Origin: Methylocapsa sp. D3K7
Lineage (GTDB): Bacteria; Pseudomonadota; Alphaproteobacteria; Rhizobiales; Beijerinckiaceae
Reading direction: 5' to 3'
Assembly: GCF_029855125.1 (NCBI RefSeq)
Contig: NZ_CP123229.1
Coordinates: 930,001-994,000, forward strand
DNA length: 64,000 bases
Shown: piece after piece, positions 47,350 to 56,029 of the stretch
Layout: every line of letters starts with the position of its first letter
How positions within the stretch are numbered: position 1 is the stretch's first letter
Translations under genes and position numbers: made by a program
The notes under the pieces: generated by a model
The model's database searches: none
What the model was told of the DNA's origin: nothing
What the model saw: the letters and a program-made list of their open reading frames with translations, nothing else

Positions 47350-50300
47350 TCACATCAGAGGCCGGCGCAGATCGAGGGTCAGCGGGAAATCCGCCGAACG
47401 CTCCTCGGGAGGCACGTCGAACGAGCCCGGCGTGTGACCATGGTCTTGGAACCGCGCCAGGCGGCGGGCCTCCGCCTCGAAACTGTTCACCGGAAACGTG
47501 TCGTAGTGGCGGCCGCCCGGATGGGCGACGTGGAACACGCAGCCGCCGAGAGAGCGGCCGTTCCAGCCATCGACGATGTCAAAAGTCAAGGGCGCATGGA
47601 CCGGTATCGTTGGATGTAAGCCATTAGGGGGTTGCCACGCTTTGAAGCGAACCCCGGCGACGGCCTCACCGGCCGTTCCGGTCGTGGTCAAGGGCACGCG
47701 GCGCCCGTTGCAGGCGACGAAGTGGCGGCCCTGCACCAGCCCGTTCGCCTTTATCTGCAACCGTTCGACCGAGGAATCGACATAACGAACGGTCCCGCCC
47801 GTAGCACTCTGTTCACCCATCACATTCCAAGGCTCGAGCGCATGCCGCACTTCAAGCTTGACGCCGCCATGCTCCACCGCGCCAAAAAAAGGAAACCGGA
47901 ACTCGAACTGCGCTTCAAACCAGGCGGGGTCGAACGCATAGCCCGCCCGCCCGAGATCGGCGAGAATGCCGAGAAAATCCTCCCAAACGAAATGCGGCAG
48001 CATGAAACGATCATGCAGGGACGTCCCCCAGCGTACCAGCCCGCCTTGCTGGGGCTCTTGCCAAAACCACGAGACAAGCGCCCGCAGGAGCAATTGCTGC
48101 GCGAGACTCATCCGCGCGTCGGGTGGCATTTCGAAGGCCCGGAATTCGACGAGGCCAAGCCGCCCCGTCGGACCGTCCGGCGAATACAATTTGTCGATGC
48201 AGATTTCCGCGCGATGGGTGTTGCCGGTGACATCGACCAAGAGGTTGCGATAGAGGCGGTCGACAAGCCACAAGGGCGCTGATTCACCGGCGCGTGGCGT
48301 GCTGGCCAGCGCGATTTCGAGCTCATAGAGTTGATCGTGCCTTGCCTCATCGACGCGCGGCGCTTGGCTTGTCGGCCCAATGAAGAGCCCCGAGAAAAGA
48401 TAGGACAGCGAGGGATGCCGCTGCCAATAGAGCACCAGGCTCTTGAGCAAGTCGGGGCGCCGCAGCACGGGTGAATCGGCGGGGGTGCCGCCTCCCAGCA
48501 CGACATGATTGCCACCGCCCGTTCCCGTATGGCGTCCGTCCGTCATAAATTTATCGGCGCCAAGCCGGACCTGACGGGCGTCCTCGTAAAGGCCCCTTGT
48601 CGTCTCGACCAGCGTCCTCCAGCTTGCGGCCGGATGCACATTGACCTCTATGACGCCGGGATCGGGCGTGACCTTGATGACGTCGATGCGCGGATCGAAA
48701 GGCGGCGGATAGCCTTCGATATGCACCGGCAGGCCAGAGGCTTCAGCGGTTGCCTCGACCGCTCCAAGGAGTTCGAGGTAATCCTCCAGCGCTTTGACCG
48801 GCGGCATGAAGACGCAAAGAACGCCATCGCGCGGCTCGACCGAAAGCGCCGTGCGCACCGCACCTTCGATTGCCTCCTGCTCGACACGCTCCTGCCTCGC
48901 GCCCGCCTGTCCACTGGCTACCGTCGATGCCTGTTCGAAATATTGCATGATTTCGTGGTGATCCGGGAGGGCTCCGCGCTCTTCAATCGAGTCCTGATCG
49001 ACGATGAACGGATAGTCCGACGGCGCTACCTTAGGCAATGACGGCAGCGGCAGCCGGTAGCCGACAGCCGAATCGCCCGGAAAGAGAAAAAGATTGCCGC
49101 GCCGCAACGCCCATTTTTCGCTTTGCCACCGCGGCCGCTTCATGGGAGTCCCTGGATCTGCTTGCGCGTTCCAGCGCTGAACCGGCATGACATAGCCAGC
49201 GGGCTTCGTCAGCCCCCGCGAAAACGTGCGGATCATGCGGCTGCGCTCTTCCGGATCCTCGAGTTTCGGGTCGAGCGGATCGGTATTATCCGGCAGGCTG
49301 GCTTCCTTGACGAGCCATGCGGCGGGATCTTCATAGGCCGGCAAGATATAATCAGGGTCGATTCCGAGCCTTTCGGCAATGCCGGTGGCGAGCGTTTCGG
49401 CTTGCTCCCGCTGATCCTGGCCGACGGATATTTTATCCCGCGCCAATGTTTCCGAGTCACTCTGATCCCCTGGAACGAGTTTCGCGATGAGGCCAGGATT
49501 GTTCCAAATCGGTTTGCCGTCCTTCCTCCAATAGAGCGCGAAGCCCCAGCGCGGCAGGCTTTCGCCGGGATACCATTTGCCTTGGCCATAATGCAGCATG
49601 CCGCCCGGTGCGAAGCGCGCCTGCAAGCGGCGGATCAATTTGTCGGCCAGCACGCGTTTGGCTGGTCCAACGGCGGCGGTGTTCCACTCCGCCGATTCAA
49701 AATCATCGATCGAAACAAACGTCGGCTCACCGCCCATCGTCAAGCGAACATCATTTTTGATGAGATCGGCATCGACCTTTTCGCCGAGCGCGTCGAGCTT
49801 CGTCCAGGCTGCCTCCGAAAATGGCAGGGTGATCCGGGGTGCTTCACCAACGCGGGTGACCCGCATATCGAAATGGAAATCGACGTTGGCCGGCTCGACC
49901 ATCCCGGTGATCGGCGCTGCCGAGCGGAAATGCGGGGTCGCGGAAAGCGGGATATGCCCTTCGCCGCAAAACATCCCCGATGTCGCATCCATGCCGATCC
50001 AGCCGGCGCCGGGGATATAGACTTCCGCCCAGGCATGAAGATCGGTGAAATCGACCTGCGTGCCTTTTGGTCCGTCGACCGGCTCGATATCGGCCCGCAA
50101 TTGAATGAGATAGCCCGAGACGAAGCGTGCGGCGAGGCCGACATTGCGCAAAATCTGAACAAGCGTCCAGGCCGAATCGCGGCACGAGCCGGACGCAAGC
50201 TCGAAAGTCTCCTCCGGGCTCTGCACCCCCGGCTCCATCCGGATCACATAGCGGATTGCCTTTTGCAGCGCCGTGTTCAGATCCACAAGAAACGTAACAA

Positions 50301-50721
50301 TATGGATGGGATCTTTGGGCAGGCCCGCAAGATAGGCCGCAAGGCGCGGACCGGGTGCTTCCGTTTCGATATAGGGAGCAAGCTGCGCCTTCAACTCGGG
50401 TTCGTAAGCGAACGGAAATTGCTCGGCGTAGGGCTCGATGAAAAAATCGAACGGATTGACCACCGCAAGTTCGGCGGTGAGATCGACCTCGACTTTGAAC
50501 TCGGTCACTTTTTCCGGAAACACGAACCGCGCCTGCCAATTGCCGTGCGGGTCCTGCTGCCAATTCACGAAATGCTCGGGAGGAGTGACCTTCAGTGAAT
50601 AAGCGAGGACTTTGGTGCGGCAATGCGGGGCGGGCCGCAGCCGGATGGTCTGCGGCTCCAAAACGACGGGCCGGTCGTATTTATAGTGTGTGACGTGATG
50701 GATGGCGGCGGAGATGGTCAC
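47350..50721 (-). CDS. transglutaminase-like/DUF2126 large protein
   Basis: 1123 residues. Order: transglutaminase N-terminal beta domain (residues 3-85), transglutaminase core with Cys in [15 protein letters not shown], His in [15 protein letters not shown] and Asp in GMDATSGMF (about 180-250), then a long DUF2126 domain to the end. The type occurs in bacterial clusters with other transglutaminase and circularly permuted ATP-grasp genes, presumed to modify a peptide; those partners are not next to it here. Cytosolic, no signal peptide. The substrate is unknown. Confidence 0.9.
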   Translation of the reverse strand: MTISAAIHHVTHYKYDRPVVLEPQTIRLRPAPHCRTKVLAYSLKVTPPEHFVNWQQDPHGNWQARFVFPEKVTEFKVEVDLTAELAVVNPFDFFIEPYAEQFPFAYEPELKAQLAPYIETEAPGPRLAAYLAGLPKDPIHIVTFLVDLNTALQKAIRYVIRMEPGVQSPEETFELASGSCRDSAWTLVQILRNVGLAARFVSGYLIQLRADIEPVDGPKGTQVDFTDLHAWAEVYIPGAGWIGMDATSGMFCGEGHIPLSATPHFRSAAPITGMVEPANVDFHFDMRVTRVGEAPRITLPFSEAAWTKLDALGEKVDADLIKNDVRLTMGGEPTFVSIDDFESAEWNTAAVGPAKRVLADKLIRRLQARFAPGGMLHYGQGKWYPGESLPRWGFALYWRKDGKPIWNNPGLIAKLVPGDQSDSETLARDKISVGQDQREQAETLATGIAERLGIDPDYILPAYEDPAAWLVKEASLPDNTDPLDPKLEDPEERSRMIRTFSRGLTKPAGYVMPVQRWNAQADPGTPMKRPRWQSEKWALRRGNLFLFPGDSAVGYRLPLPSLPKVAPSDYPFIVDQDSIEERGALPDHHEIMQYFEQASTVASGQAGARQERVEQEAIEGAVRTALSVEPRDGVLCVFMPPVKALEDYLELLGAVEATAEASGLPVHIEGYPPPFDPRIDVIKVTPDPGVIEVNVHPAASWRTLVETTRGLYEDARQVRLGADKFMTDGRHTGTGGGNHVVLGGGTPADSPVLRRPDLLKSLVLYWQRHPSLSYLFSGLFIGPTSQAPRVDEARHDQLYELEIALASTPRAGESAPLWLVDRLYRNLLVDVTGNTHRAEICIDKLYSPDGPTGRLGLVEFRAFEMPPDARMSLAQQLLLRALVSWFWQEPQQGGLVRWGTSLHDRFMLPHFVWEDFLGILADLGRAGYAFDPAWFEAQFEFRFPFFGAVEHGGVKLEVRHALEPWNVMGEQSATGGTVRYVDSSVERLQIKANGLVQGRHFVACNGRRVPLTTTGTAGEAVAGVRFKAWQPPNGLHPTIPVHAPLTFDIVDGWNGRSLGGCVFHVAHPGGRHYDTFPVNSFEAEARRLARFQDHGHTPGSFDVPPEERSADFPLTLDLRRPLM

Positions 50722-50980
50722 GCTTGATCAATCCATGGCTCTGGGAACGCGGCGTCCTCTGACGGCACGCGGTGATAGGAAGCAAGATGCGCGCTGATCC
50801 GGCTCCGCCGTTTGGCGGCACGCCAATCCTCAGCCGGACATGACGCACCGCAACAGTTTAAAGCAATTTTTACGCCAAGACTAGGCATCCCCTCCTCTGT
50901 GTCTTGGTTTAAATTTCCGCATCGGAGTGGAGCAGATAGGCGCCGCCGACGGTCGGAACGGAAGCGTCCGTGACGCAGCG

Positions 50981-51445
50981 TCAGTTCTTGAGAGGGCGGC
51001 TCAACTCCGTGCGCCAGTCCGCCGGATCCGGCGTCGATTGTGGACCAACTGAGTAGAGCTCCCACAAGTTGGCGGCCTGTTCGTGTCCGTTGGCTTTCAT
51101 CCACGTCTCAAACTCACCCCATGCGGTTGGAAGGCCTTCGTAGGGACCGCTGTACACGGTGCGCGCCACCTTCGCTGCTGGCAGTTCGCCCGGCTTAACG
51201 CGTCCGGTCGCTTTAACCGGCGCCGAGACTTTCACGCCCAATTCAAAATCGAAAATGTCCGGGCTCATCGTGAGATGATGCGCGAAGATCGCGCCAATCG
51301 GCTCCACGCCCTGTGCGGCGAGGGCCGCCATCAGTTCCCCCACGGCAGGGCCGAACACCTTCATCATGTCGCTGCGCGGCACAGTCAGATGAATAGTGGC
51401 CGCCGCCTGAGCCATGGTCTGGATGATCTGGGGTGTATCGAGCAT
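50981..51445 (-). CDS. GyrI-like small-molecule-binding domain protein
   Basis: 154 residues spanning a complete GyrI-like (effector-binding) domain: MMKVFGPAVGELMAALAAQG, YSGPYEGLPTAWGEFETWM, NLWELYSVGPQSTPDPADW. No DNA-binding part. Stand-alone members bind xenobiotics or hydrolyse cyclopropanoid compounds; the role here is unknown. Downstream of the ArsR-SRPBCC pair, 41 bases away, likely the same operon. Confidence 0.85.
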   Translation of the reverse strand: MLDTPQIIQTMAQAAATIHLTVPRSDMMKVFGPAVGELMAALAAQGVEPIGAIFAHHLTMSPDIFDFELGVKVSAPVKATGRVKPGELPAAKVARTVYSGPYEGLPTAWGEFETWMKANGHEQAANLWELYSVGPQSTPDPADWRTELSRPLKN

Positions 51446-51486
51446 CGTTGTGACTCCGTTGTTGGATATGAAAGTGATTTGCAGCG

Positions 51487-51951
51487 TCAGCCCAGGGCCT
51501 CCAGCCGGACGTAGCTCGCTTCCATGCCGTGCTCCATGCCAGTCGCGAGCATTGCAGCTCGCGTCGCGGCGTCGGGCAGCGTCATCCGCACTGTCATCAA
51601 CGTGCCCGAGCCGTCTTTCTCAAATGTGGTCACGACGTGATTGTCCGGCGTCGGGTCCGGCAAGTGCATGCGCTCGATATGAATGATGCGGCTGAATGGG
51701 ACGAGTTCCACGAACTCGCCGGTGATGAAGAAGTGCCTGCCATCGGCGTTCGACCACTCGTAACGGAATTTGCCGCCCGGCCGCAGATCGTTGACGCAAA
51801 CAGGCATCGACCAGCCATCCGGCCCCAGCATCCATTTCTGGATCAGCTGCGGCTCGGTATGGGCGCGAAAGACGGCCTCTGGCGAGGCCGCGAAGCGACG
51901 GGTGACGACGATATGCCGGTCGCCTTCGGCTTTCAGTGTCAGTTTGCTCAT
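51487..51951 (-). CDS. SRPBCC/AHSA1-domain protein
   Basis: 154 residues from ATG 51951: VTRRFAASPEAVFRAHTEPQ opening, GGKFRYEWSNADGRHFFITG and a C-terminal helix GMEASYVRLEAL. AHSA1-like START-fold pocket proteins commonly sit beside ArsR repressors; ligand unknown. It overlaps the ArsR gene by four bases. Confidence 0.9.
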   Translation of the reverse strand: MSKLTLKAEGDRHIVVTRRFAASPEAVFRAHTEPQLIQKWMLGPDGWSMPVCVNDLRPGGKFRYEWSNADGRHFFITGEFVELVPFSRIIHIERMHLPDPTPDNHVVTTFEKDGSGTLMTVRMTLPDAATRAAMLATGMEHGMEASYVRLEALG

Positions 51952-52286
51952 CTTCGTGGCTTTCGCTTCTTGGGTTTCATCCCAGCCAACACATCGTCGA
52001 GCCGTTCGTAATTCTCGGTTAAAGCCTGACGCAGCACATTGAGCCACTGGTCGACCTCGGAGATGGCCAAGGGTGCCAGCCGGCATGGCCGCTTCGTGCC
52101 TTCGACCCGGCGGACAATCAGCCCCGCTCCTTCGAGCACCTTGAGATGCCGGGAAATGGCGGGCTGCGTGATCTCGAACGGCTCCGCCAGCTCCAGCACT
52201 GTCGCCTCACCTAAGGCGAGGCGGGCGAGGATAGCCCTGCGGGTCGGATCGGCCATCGCCGAAAAGGCAGCGTCGAGCTTCGACAT
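51948..52286 (-). CDS. ArsR-family transcriptional regulator
   Basis: 112 residues. Winged helix with FSAMADPTRRAILARLALGE and EPFEITQPAISRHLKVLEGAGL. It lacks the metal-binding ELCVCDL motif of ArsR itself, so it belongs to the ArsR-AHSA1 class that is regulated by small molecules. First gene of the three-gene operon arsR-AHSA1-gyrI. Confidence 0.92.
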   Translation of the reverse strand: MSKLDAAFSAMADPTRRAILARLALGEATVLELAEPFEITQPAISRHLKVLEGAGLIVRRVEGTKRPCRLAPLAISEVDQWLNVLRQALTENYERLDDVLAGMKPKKRKPRR

Positions 52287-52298
52287 TTTGCGTCCTTC

Positions 52299-52324
52299 AT
52301 TATATAACTAGTTTATTATATAAC
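52299..52324. promoter_or_regulatory. direct repeats ATTATATAAC before the ArsR gene
   Basis: ATTATATAAC at 52299-52308 and again at 52315-52324, 16 bases apart. Located 13 bases upstream of the ArsR start codon, in the only AT-rich stretch nearby, as expected for an autoregulatory operator or -10 region. Confidence 0.5.
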
Positions 52325-52417
52325 GAGTCGGCCTATGTCAAGCCTTGCCGCGATCAGCGGCTTCGCATCGCCCAATGGCTGCAAAACCGCGATTGGCACA
52401 GCCGAAGCCGCCCTCAG

Positions 52418-52783
52418 CTAACCGCCGGGGATGGGCAGCACAGGCATGATCTCCACTGACTCGCCAGGGAAGATCGTGAAATGCGGATGATTTTCAAAAA
52501 GCTTGGCGGCGGCTTCGTGAGAATCGGCGCGCACAACCATATAGGCACCCATCTCATTGCTCGCGTCTTCGACGCCGCGTTGGGTGACCTTTTTGGTTTT
52601 GCCAAGCGGCCCACCCATGGCGACAATCGCGGCCTGATGTTTTTCAGCCCACGCTTTCCAAGCAGCTATGCCTTCCTGCGCCTTTGTTCCCCGTTCAGCT
52701 TCCGGCATTGCGTTCCAAGCCAATGCCCTTGGGTTGCTTTTGCTGCCGAGAAAGACAGCCAAATACGTGTTGTTTGCGCTCAT
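52418..52783 (-). CDS. YCII-related (DGPF) protein
   Basis: 121 residues from ATG 52783; a GTG start nine bases earlier is less likely. YCII/DGPF fold: YLAVFLGSKSNPRALAWNAM, GIAAWKAWAEKHQAAIV, ENHPHFTIFPGESVEIMP. Role unknown; members are thought to be small enzymes or regulators. Divergent from the MarR gene. Confidence 0.85.
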   Translation of the reverse strand: MSANNTYLAVFLGSKSNPRALAWNAMPEAERGTKAQEGIAAWKAWAEKHQAAIVAMGGPLGKTKKVTQRGVEDASNEMGAYMVVRADSHEAAAKLFENHPHFTIFPGESVEIMPVLPIPGG

Positions 52784-52858
52784 GACGTTCACTTTCTCAC
52801 CGTTCCGGCCCTATTGGGATGATTGATGTCACCCAAGGGCTCGACAGACTCGATAAAC

Positions 52859-52870
52859 GTTGATATCAAC
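52859..52870. promoter_or_regulatory. candidate MarR operator
   Basis: Perfect 12-bp palindrome GTTGATATCAAC, 11 bases before the MarR start and 75 before the divergent YCII gene. MarR proteins usually bind 16-20-bp palindromes; this is half way. Confidence 0.45.
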
Positions 52871-52881
52871 ATAATCTCATT

Positions 52882-53349
52882 ATGTCGAACGCTATTCCCC
52901 TCGATGTTGTTCATGAGGTTCGCCAAGCCTGCCTGTGCTTGGCCACCCAACGAGCCGCCAGAACGCTGGCGCGCCGTTTTGATCGCGCGTTTCAGCATCT
53001 TGGGCTTACGAACGGTCAGTTCTCATTGATGATGCCGCTGAATGTTCCAGAACCGGTGAAGCTGGGACAACTCGCTACGTTCCTTGCCATGGACCGGACC
53101 ACGCTGACGGCGGCACTAAAATCACTGGAACGTCGAGGGCTTGTCAAAGTCCGTGTGGACAAGAACGACAATCGCGCGCGCCGCCTTTCATTGACCAAGG
53201 CAGGAATTGAAACGCTTGCAGCCGCCATTCCTATTTGGCGCGCTGAACATGCGGTCTTGGAGGCAGAGTTATCGGACTCAAACGCGGCCAAGCTGCGCGC
53301 GCTGCTGCCGACAATTAAGGGCGTGAGAAGAGGAGTTGGCGATGCCTGA
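52882..53349 (+). CDS. MarR-family transcriptional regulator
   Basis: 155 residues. Helix-turn-helix and wing: KLGQLATFLAMDRTTLTAAL, RRGLVKVRVDKNDNRARRLSL. Probably controls itself and the YCII gene across the shared 98-base intergenic region. Effector not identifiable. Confidence 0.93.
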   Translation: MSNAIPLDVVHEVRQACLCLATQRAARTLARRFDRAFQHLGLTNGQFSLMMPLNVPEPVKLGQLATFLAMDRTTLTAALKSLERRGLVKVRVDKNDNRARRLSLTKAGIETLAAAIPIWRAEHAVLEAELSDSNAAKLRALLPTIKGVRRGVGDA

Positions 53350-53498
53350 TAGGCCGATGAACATCATGAAGTCTCGGTGACTATATATCTCAAACGCCCA
53401 TCAACTTCCCACCCCCCAAAAAAGCGGGGGTTGAGAGACGCCCGCTCACGATCGCTTAGTTTCGAGCTATCTGAGGCGAACGCACGCTCGGTGAGCGC

Positions 53499-53717
53499 TC
53501 ACCTGAAACAGCGCAGCGTACCATCGGGCATACGAGTGGCTGTATGGCCGGTCGTTCTCAGGCACCAGGCTTGATTTTGACCGCCCCAGACACAACGACC
53601 CCACCCATTTCGGTGGCGGTTTGGACCGCAGCCGCCTAGCGCGAACGCAGGCGTAACCGACGATATGGCAGTGGAAAGAATCACAACTCCGAGCAGCGCA
53701 GCGGGAAGTTTTTTCAT
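53499..53717 (-). CDS. small secreted Cys-rich protein (GCG_CRPN type)
   Basis: 72 residues from ATG 53717 with GGAGG five bases upstream. Signal peptide KLPAALLGVVILSTAISSV, mature part GGCGPNRHRNGWGRCVWGGQ with further cysteines at LRTTG preceded by WC and at the end LRCFR. Family function is unknown. Confidence 0.8.
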   Translation of the reverse strand: MKKLPAALLGVVILSTAISSVTPAFALGGCGPNRHRNGWGRCVWGGQNQAWCLRTTGHTATRMPDGTLRCFR

Positions 53718-54039
53718 AACGACCTCCATTTTACAGACCATTGCGACGAATGGCGATTTTCATATAGCATCAGCAAATTCGCGAGGATATGTCACGCGGC
53801 GCGCTCGCGACATTGACATCGCCATGCATGCCCCGGTGCGCCCTACCCAAGGACCGAATTCCACCGATGCGGTCTTGTGCAGGAGTCAAGAGTTTATGGG
53901 GGAGGCGAGCGGGAAGAGATTTTCAAAAATCACAATGTCAAAGCTTAAACCTATCGCAGAATCGCGCTTGCCCAAAATCGCCAAGCCTTACCTATCGCCG
54001 CCGTACATAGGTGTATTTGGACAGACCGCTCATTGTACC
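53718..54039. other. intergenic region upstream of the Cys-rich gene
   Basis: 322 bases. No gene supportable; an open frame on the plus strand (53665-54081) has no family features and runs through the palindrome. Confidence 0.5.
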
Positions 54040-54063
54040 AAAACGTTTCACGTGAAACGTTTT
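54040..54063. promoter_or_regulatory. 24-bp perfect palindrome with parS core
   Basis: AAAACGTTTCAC followed by its exact reverse complement. The inner 14 bases GTTTCACGTGAAAC (54045-54058) equal the core of the ParB-binding consensus TGTTTCACGTGAAACA; only the outermost T/A pair differs (C/G here). ParB sites usually cluster near the chromosome origin. Confidence 0.6.
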
Positions 54064-54114
54064 TGTCCGATTGGACCCTAAAACCGGACAAAACTGATGG
54101 CTGAAACATCAGTT
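54061..54114 (-). terminator. paired hairpins after the SDR gene
   Basis: Two inverted repeats: AACTGATG/CATCAGTT with a seven-base loop (54092-54114) nearest the SDR stop, and TTTTGTCCG/CGGACAAAA with a 15-base loop (54061-54093). On the minus strand the first is followed by TTTTG. Plausible as an intrinsic terminator for the SDR gene. Confidence 0.4.
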
Positions 54115-54122
54115 GCCGGGTT

Positions 54123-54857
54123 TCAGAACGTTTCCTTGAACGGCCGCAGATCGAGTTCGTGAGTCCAGGCGCTTCGCGGTTGCTTATGCAACGCGAGAAA
54201 AGTGTCGGCGATCGCGCCGGGATCGATCATCCCATCCTCCCCCTTGGCGTGCACGAAACCGGGAAATTTTTCGCGCGCATAGGCGCCGTCGATGACGCCG
54301 TCAATGACCACATGCGCAATGTGGATGCCGTGAGGGCCGAATTCCCGCGCAAGTCCTTGTGCCACGGCGCGCAAAGCTGCTTTGGCTGAGGCAAAGCCGG
54401 TGAAGGGCGGCCGGGCGCGCAAGGAAGCCGTTGCCCCGGTAAAAAGGATCGTGCCCCTGCCCCTCGGCAGCATCCGGCGCACCGCCTCCCGCCCGACCAG
54501 AAAGCCGCCGAGTGCATTTTGCCGCCAAAGCGTTTCGAAATCCGCGGCATCGAGATCGAGCAAAGGTGCCGCGGCATTGTTGCCTACATTGTACACGACA
54601 AGGTCCAAGTCGCCACGCTCAGCAGCCTTGTCAAACAGAGCAATGACCTCTTTTTCGCGCGTCGCGTCGGTGACTTTTGGTTCGGCCCGGCCGCCAGCTT
54701 CTTTGATCGCCGCCGAGAGGGACTTCAGACGCGCCGCGGTGCGTCCCGCGACGATGACGCGAAAGCCGTCCCGCGCGAAACGCTGCGCGAGACTGGCCCC
54801 AAGACCTTCTTCCGCACCAACGCCGACAACCACTGAACTGCCTGCCGGCACGGGCAT
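54123..54857 (-). CDS. short-chain dehydrogenase/reductase-like protein without the catalytic tyrosine
   Basis: 244 residues, NAD(P)-binding GVGAEEGLGASLAQRFARDG at the N-terminus, NVGNN (NNAG equivalent). The active-site region is FTGATASLRARPPFTGFASAKAAL: the YxxxK tyrosine is phenylalanine, the lysine is kept. This matches the SDR_c10 subgroup, where Tyr is missing. Whether it is a reductase is unclear. No partners adjacent. Confidence 0.85.
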   Translation of the reverse strand: MPVPAGSSVVVGVGAEEGLGASLAQRFARDGFRVIVAGRTAARLKSLSAAIKEAGGRAEPKVTDATREKEVIALFDKAAERGDLDLVVYNVGNNAAAPLLDLDAADFETLWRQNALGGFLVGREAVRRMLPRGRGTILFTGATASLRARPPFTGFASAKAALRAVAQGLAREFGPHGIHIAHVVIDGVIDGAYAREKFPGFVHAKGEDGMIDPGAIADTFLALHKQPRSAWTHELDLRPFKETF

Positions 54858-54946
54858 CCCCCCGACTTGACGCCACCCAATGGCAGCCTGTCACAGGGCG
54901 CGTGGCGGCCGCCAATGCCGGACTCCCGCAGACAGATCAGAGAGTG

Positions 54947-55496
54947 TCAAGCCCTGCCAAAAACAAGGATGAAATTATTGGCAGGCAGATCGAGCTGTTG
55001 TTTAAGCGTGATTCCATATTTATTGGCGGCTTTCTCCAGATCCCGCACATCCTTCAATCCCCATTCGGGAACATTCGCGGCGAGGATTTCCTTGTCGAAG
55101 GTCTCGTTCGACAAGGTCGTATATTTTGAATCCACCTTGAAGGGGCCATAGATGGCCAGAAAGCCGCTTGGTTTCAACACCCGGGCCGCGACTTGCGCGA
55201 TGCCGTCGGTGATCGAGACCGGCGCCACCTGAAACAAGTTGATCACGAAAATGACATCGTAGAGCTTCGCGCCCGGATCCGGCCAGGTCTCTGGAGCAGT
55301 GAGGTCGATCTTGATCGGGTCCGCGACATTGGTATTGCCCTGCTCTTGGCGGAAATTCTTGATCGTCTGGAACACGTCGGTGTCATAATCGGACGGTTGA
55401 AACTGATGCTGCTGAAAGTGGGGCGCGAAATAATTGATATGCGCGCCGCTGCCGCTTGCAAGCTCGGGATTTGGGTGTACCCCGCTCTTAAATTCA
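54947..55496 (-). pseudogene. DUF938 SAM-dependent methyltransferase-like, 5' truncated
   Basis: The frame contains LASGSGAHINYFAPHFQQHQ, the SAM-binding loop of DUF938 proteins, and continues VINLFQVAPVSITDGIAQVA to the normal end LPANNFILVFGRA. The about 25 residues expected before the loop are absent; the frame upstream has no ATG, and the first GTG is at 55375, inside the domain. Either non-functional or started from an unusual codon. Residual length about 180 instead of 205-220. Confidence 0.7.
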
Positions 55497-55541
55497 ATTA
55501 GTCCATAGAAATTGTCAAGATAAATCCGCCAAAAGCTTGAC

Positions 55542-55570
55542 GAGAAGTTTAGTTTATTAATAGACTTCTC
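55542..55570. promoter_or_regulatory. inverted repeat GAGAAGT/ACTTCTC
   Basis: Seven-base arms separated by 15 AT-rich bases, 43 bases before the YdhR-like gene. Possible operator. Confidence 0.4.
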
Positions 55571-55613
55571 AAATGCGTTCGGCCCCCGCCATCACCCCTT
55601 GCGGAGAGCAACA

Positions 55614-55940
55614 ATGAGCAAAGTGTTTCTTTACGCTGAGATCCAAGTCTCAATTCCATTTTCGAAAATCGACTGGCAGACGATCAATGGCACGATGAAA
55701 AAAGAAAAGGGATTGAAGAGCAAAACCTGGCTGAGCGGTATCAACACCAACTCGATCGGTGGGTTCTACGAGTTCGATTCCCTCGAAAACGCGCAAGCGT
55801 ATGCAACAGGTTATCTTGCGGCAGCCGCGCAGCGGCTTGGGGGAAGTCTGACCGTGCGCCTTTTTGATGGGGACGTGGTCGGGGAGGCAAGCCGCGGCAT
55901 AGGCTCGCCTTTCTATGAGAGAGAACCCGCGCTCGCCTGA
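55614..55940 (+). CDS. YdhR-like putative monooxygenase
   Basis: 108 residues. Ferredoxin-like fold similar to E. coli YdhR: KEKGLKSKTWLSGINTNSIG, GGFYEFDSLENAQAYATGYL and LFDGDVVGEASRG. ATG 55614 is preceded by GGAGAG. YdhR-like proteins are thought to oxidise aromatic compounds without cofactor. Confidence 0.75.
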   Translation: MSKVFLYAEIQVSIPFSKIDWQTINGTMKKEKGLKSKTWLSGINTNSIGGFYEFDSLENAQAYATGYLAAAAQRLGGSLTVRLFDGDVVGEASRGIGSPFYEREPALA

Positions 55941-56029
55941 GGCCGGGAATGAAGGTTGCGATGCCCGAACGCAACCTTCATCAGGACTCATCGAAGAGCG
56001 GTTGTTCTTAGCGCTCTTAGCCGTAAAAA

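Noticed and set aside
49123..50598. 491-residue open frame on the plus strand
   Set aside because: It is the antisense of the transglutaminase/DUF2126 gene in high-GC sequence, with no ribosome site and no recognisable domain.
50718..51104. 128-residue frame on the minus strand upstream of the transglutaminase gene
   Set aside because: It overlaps the end of the GyrI-like gene and has no coding character in its own frame.
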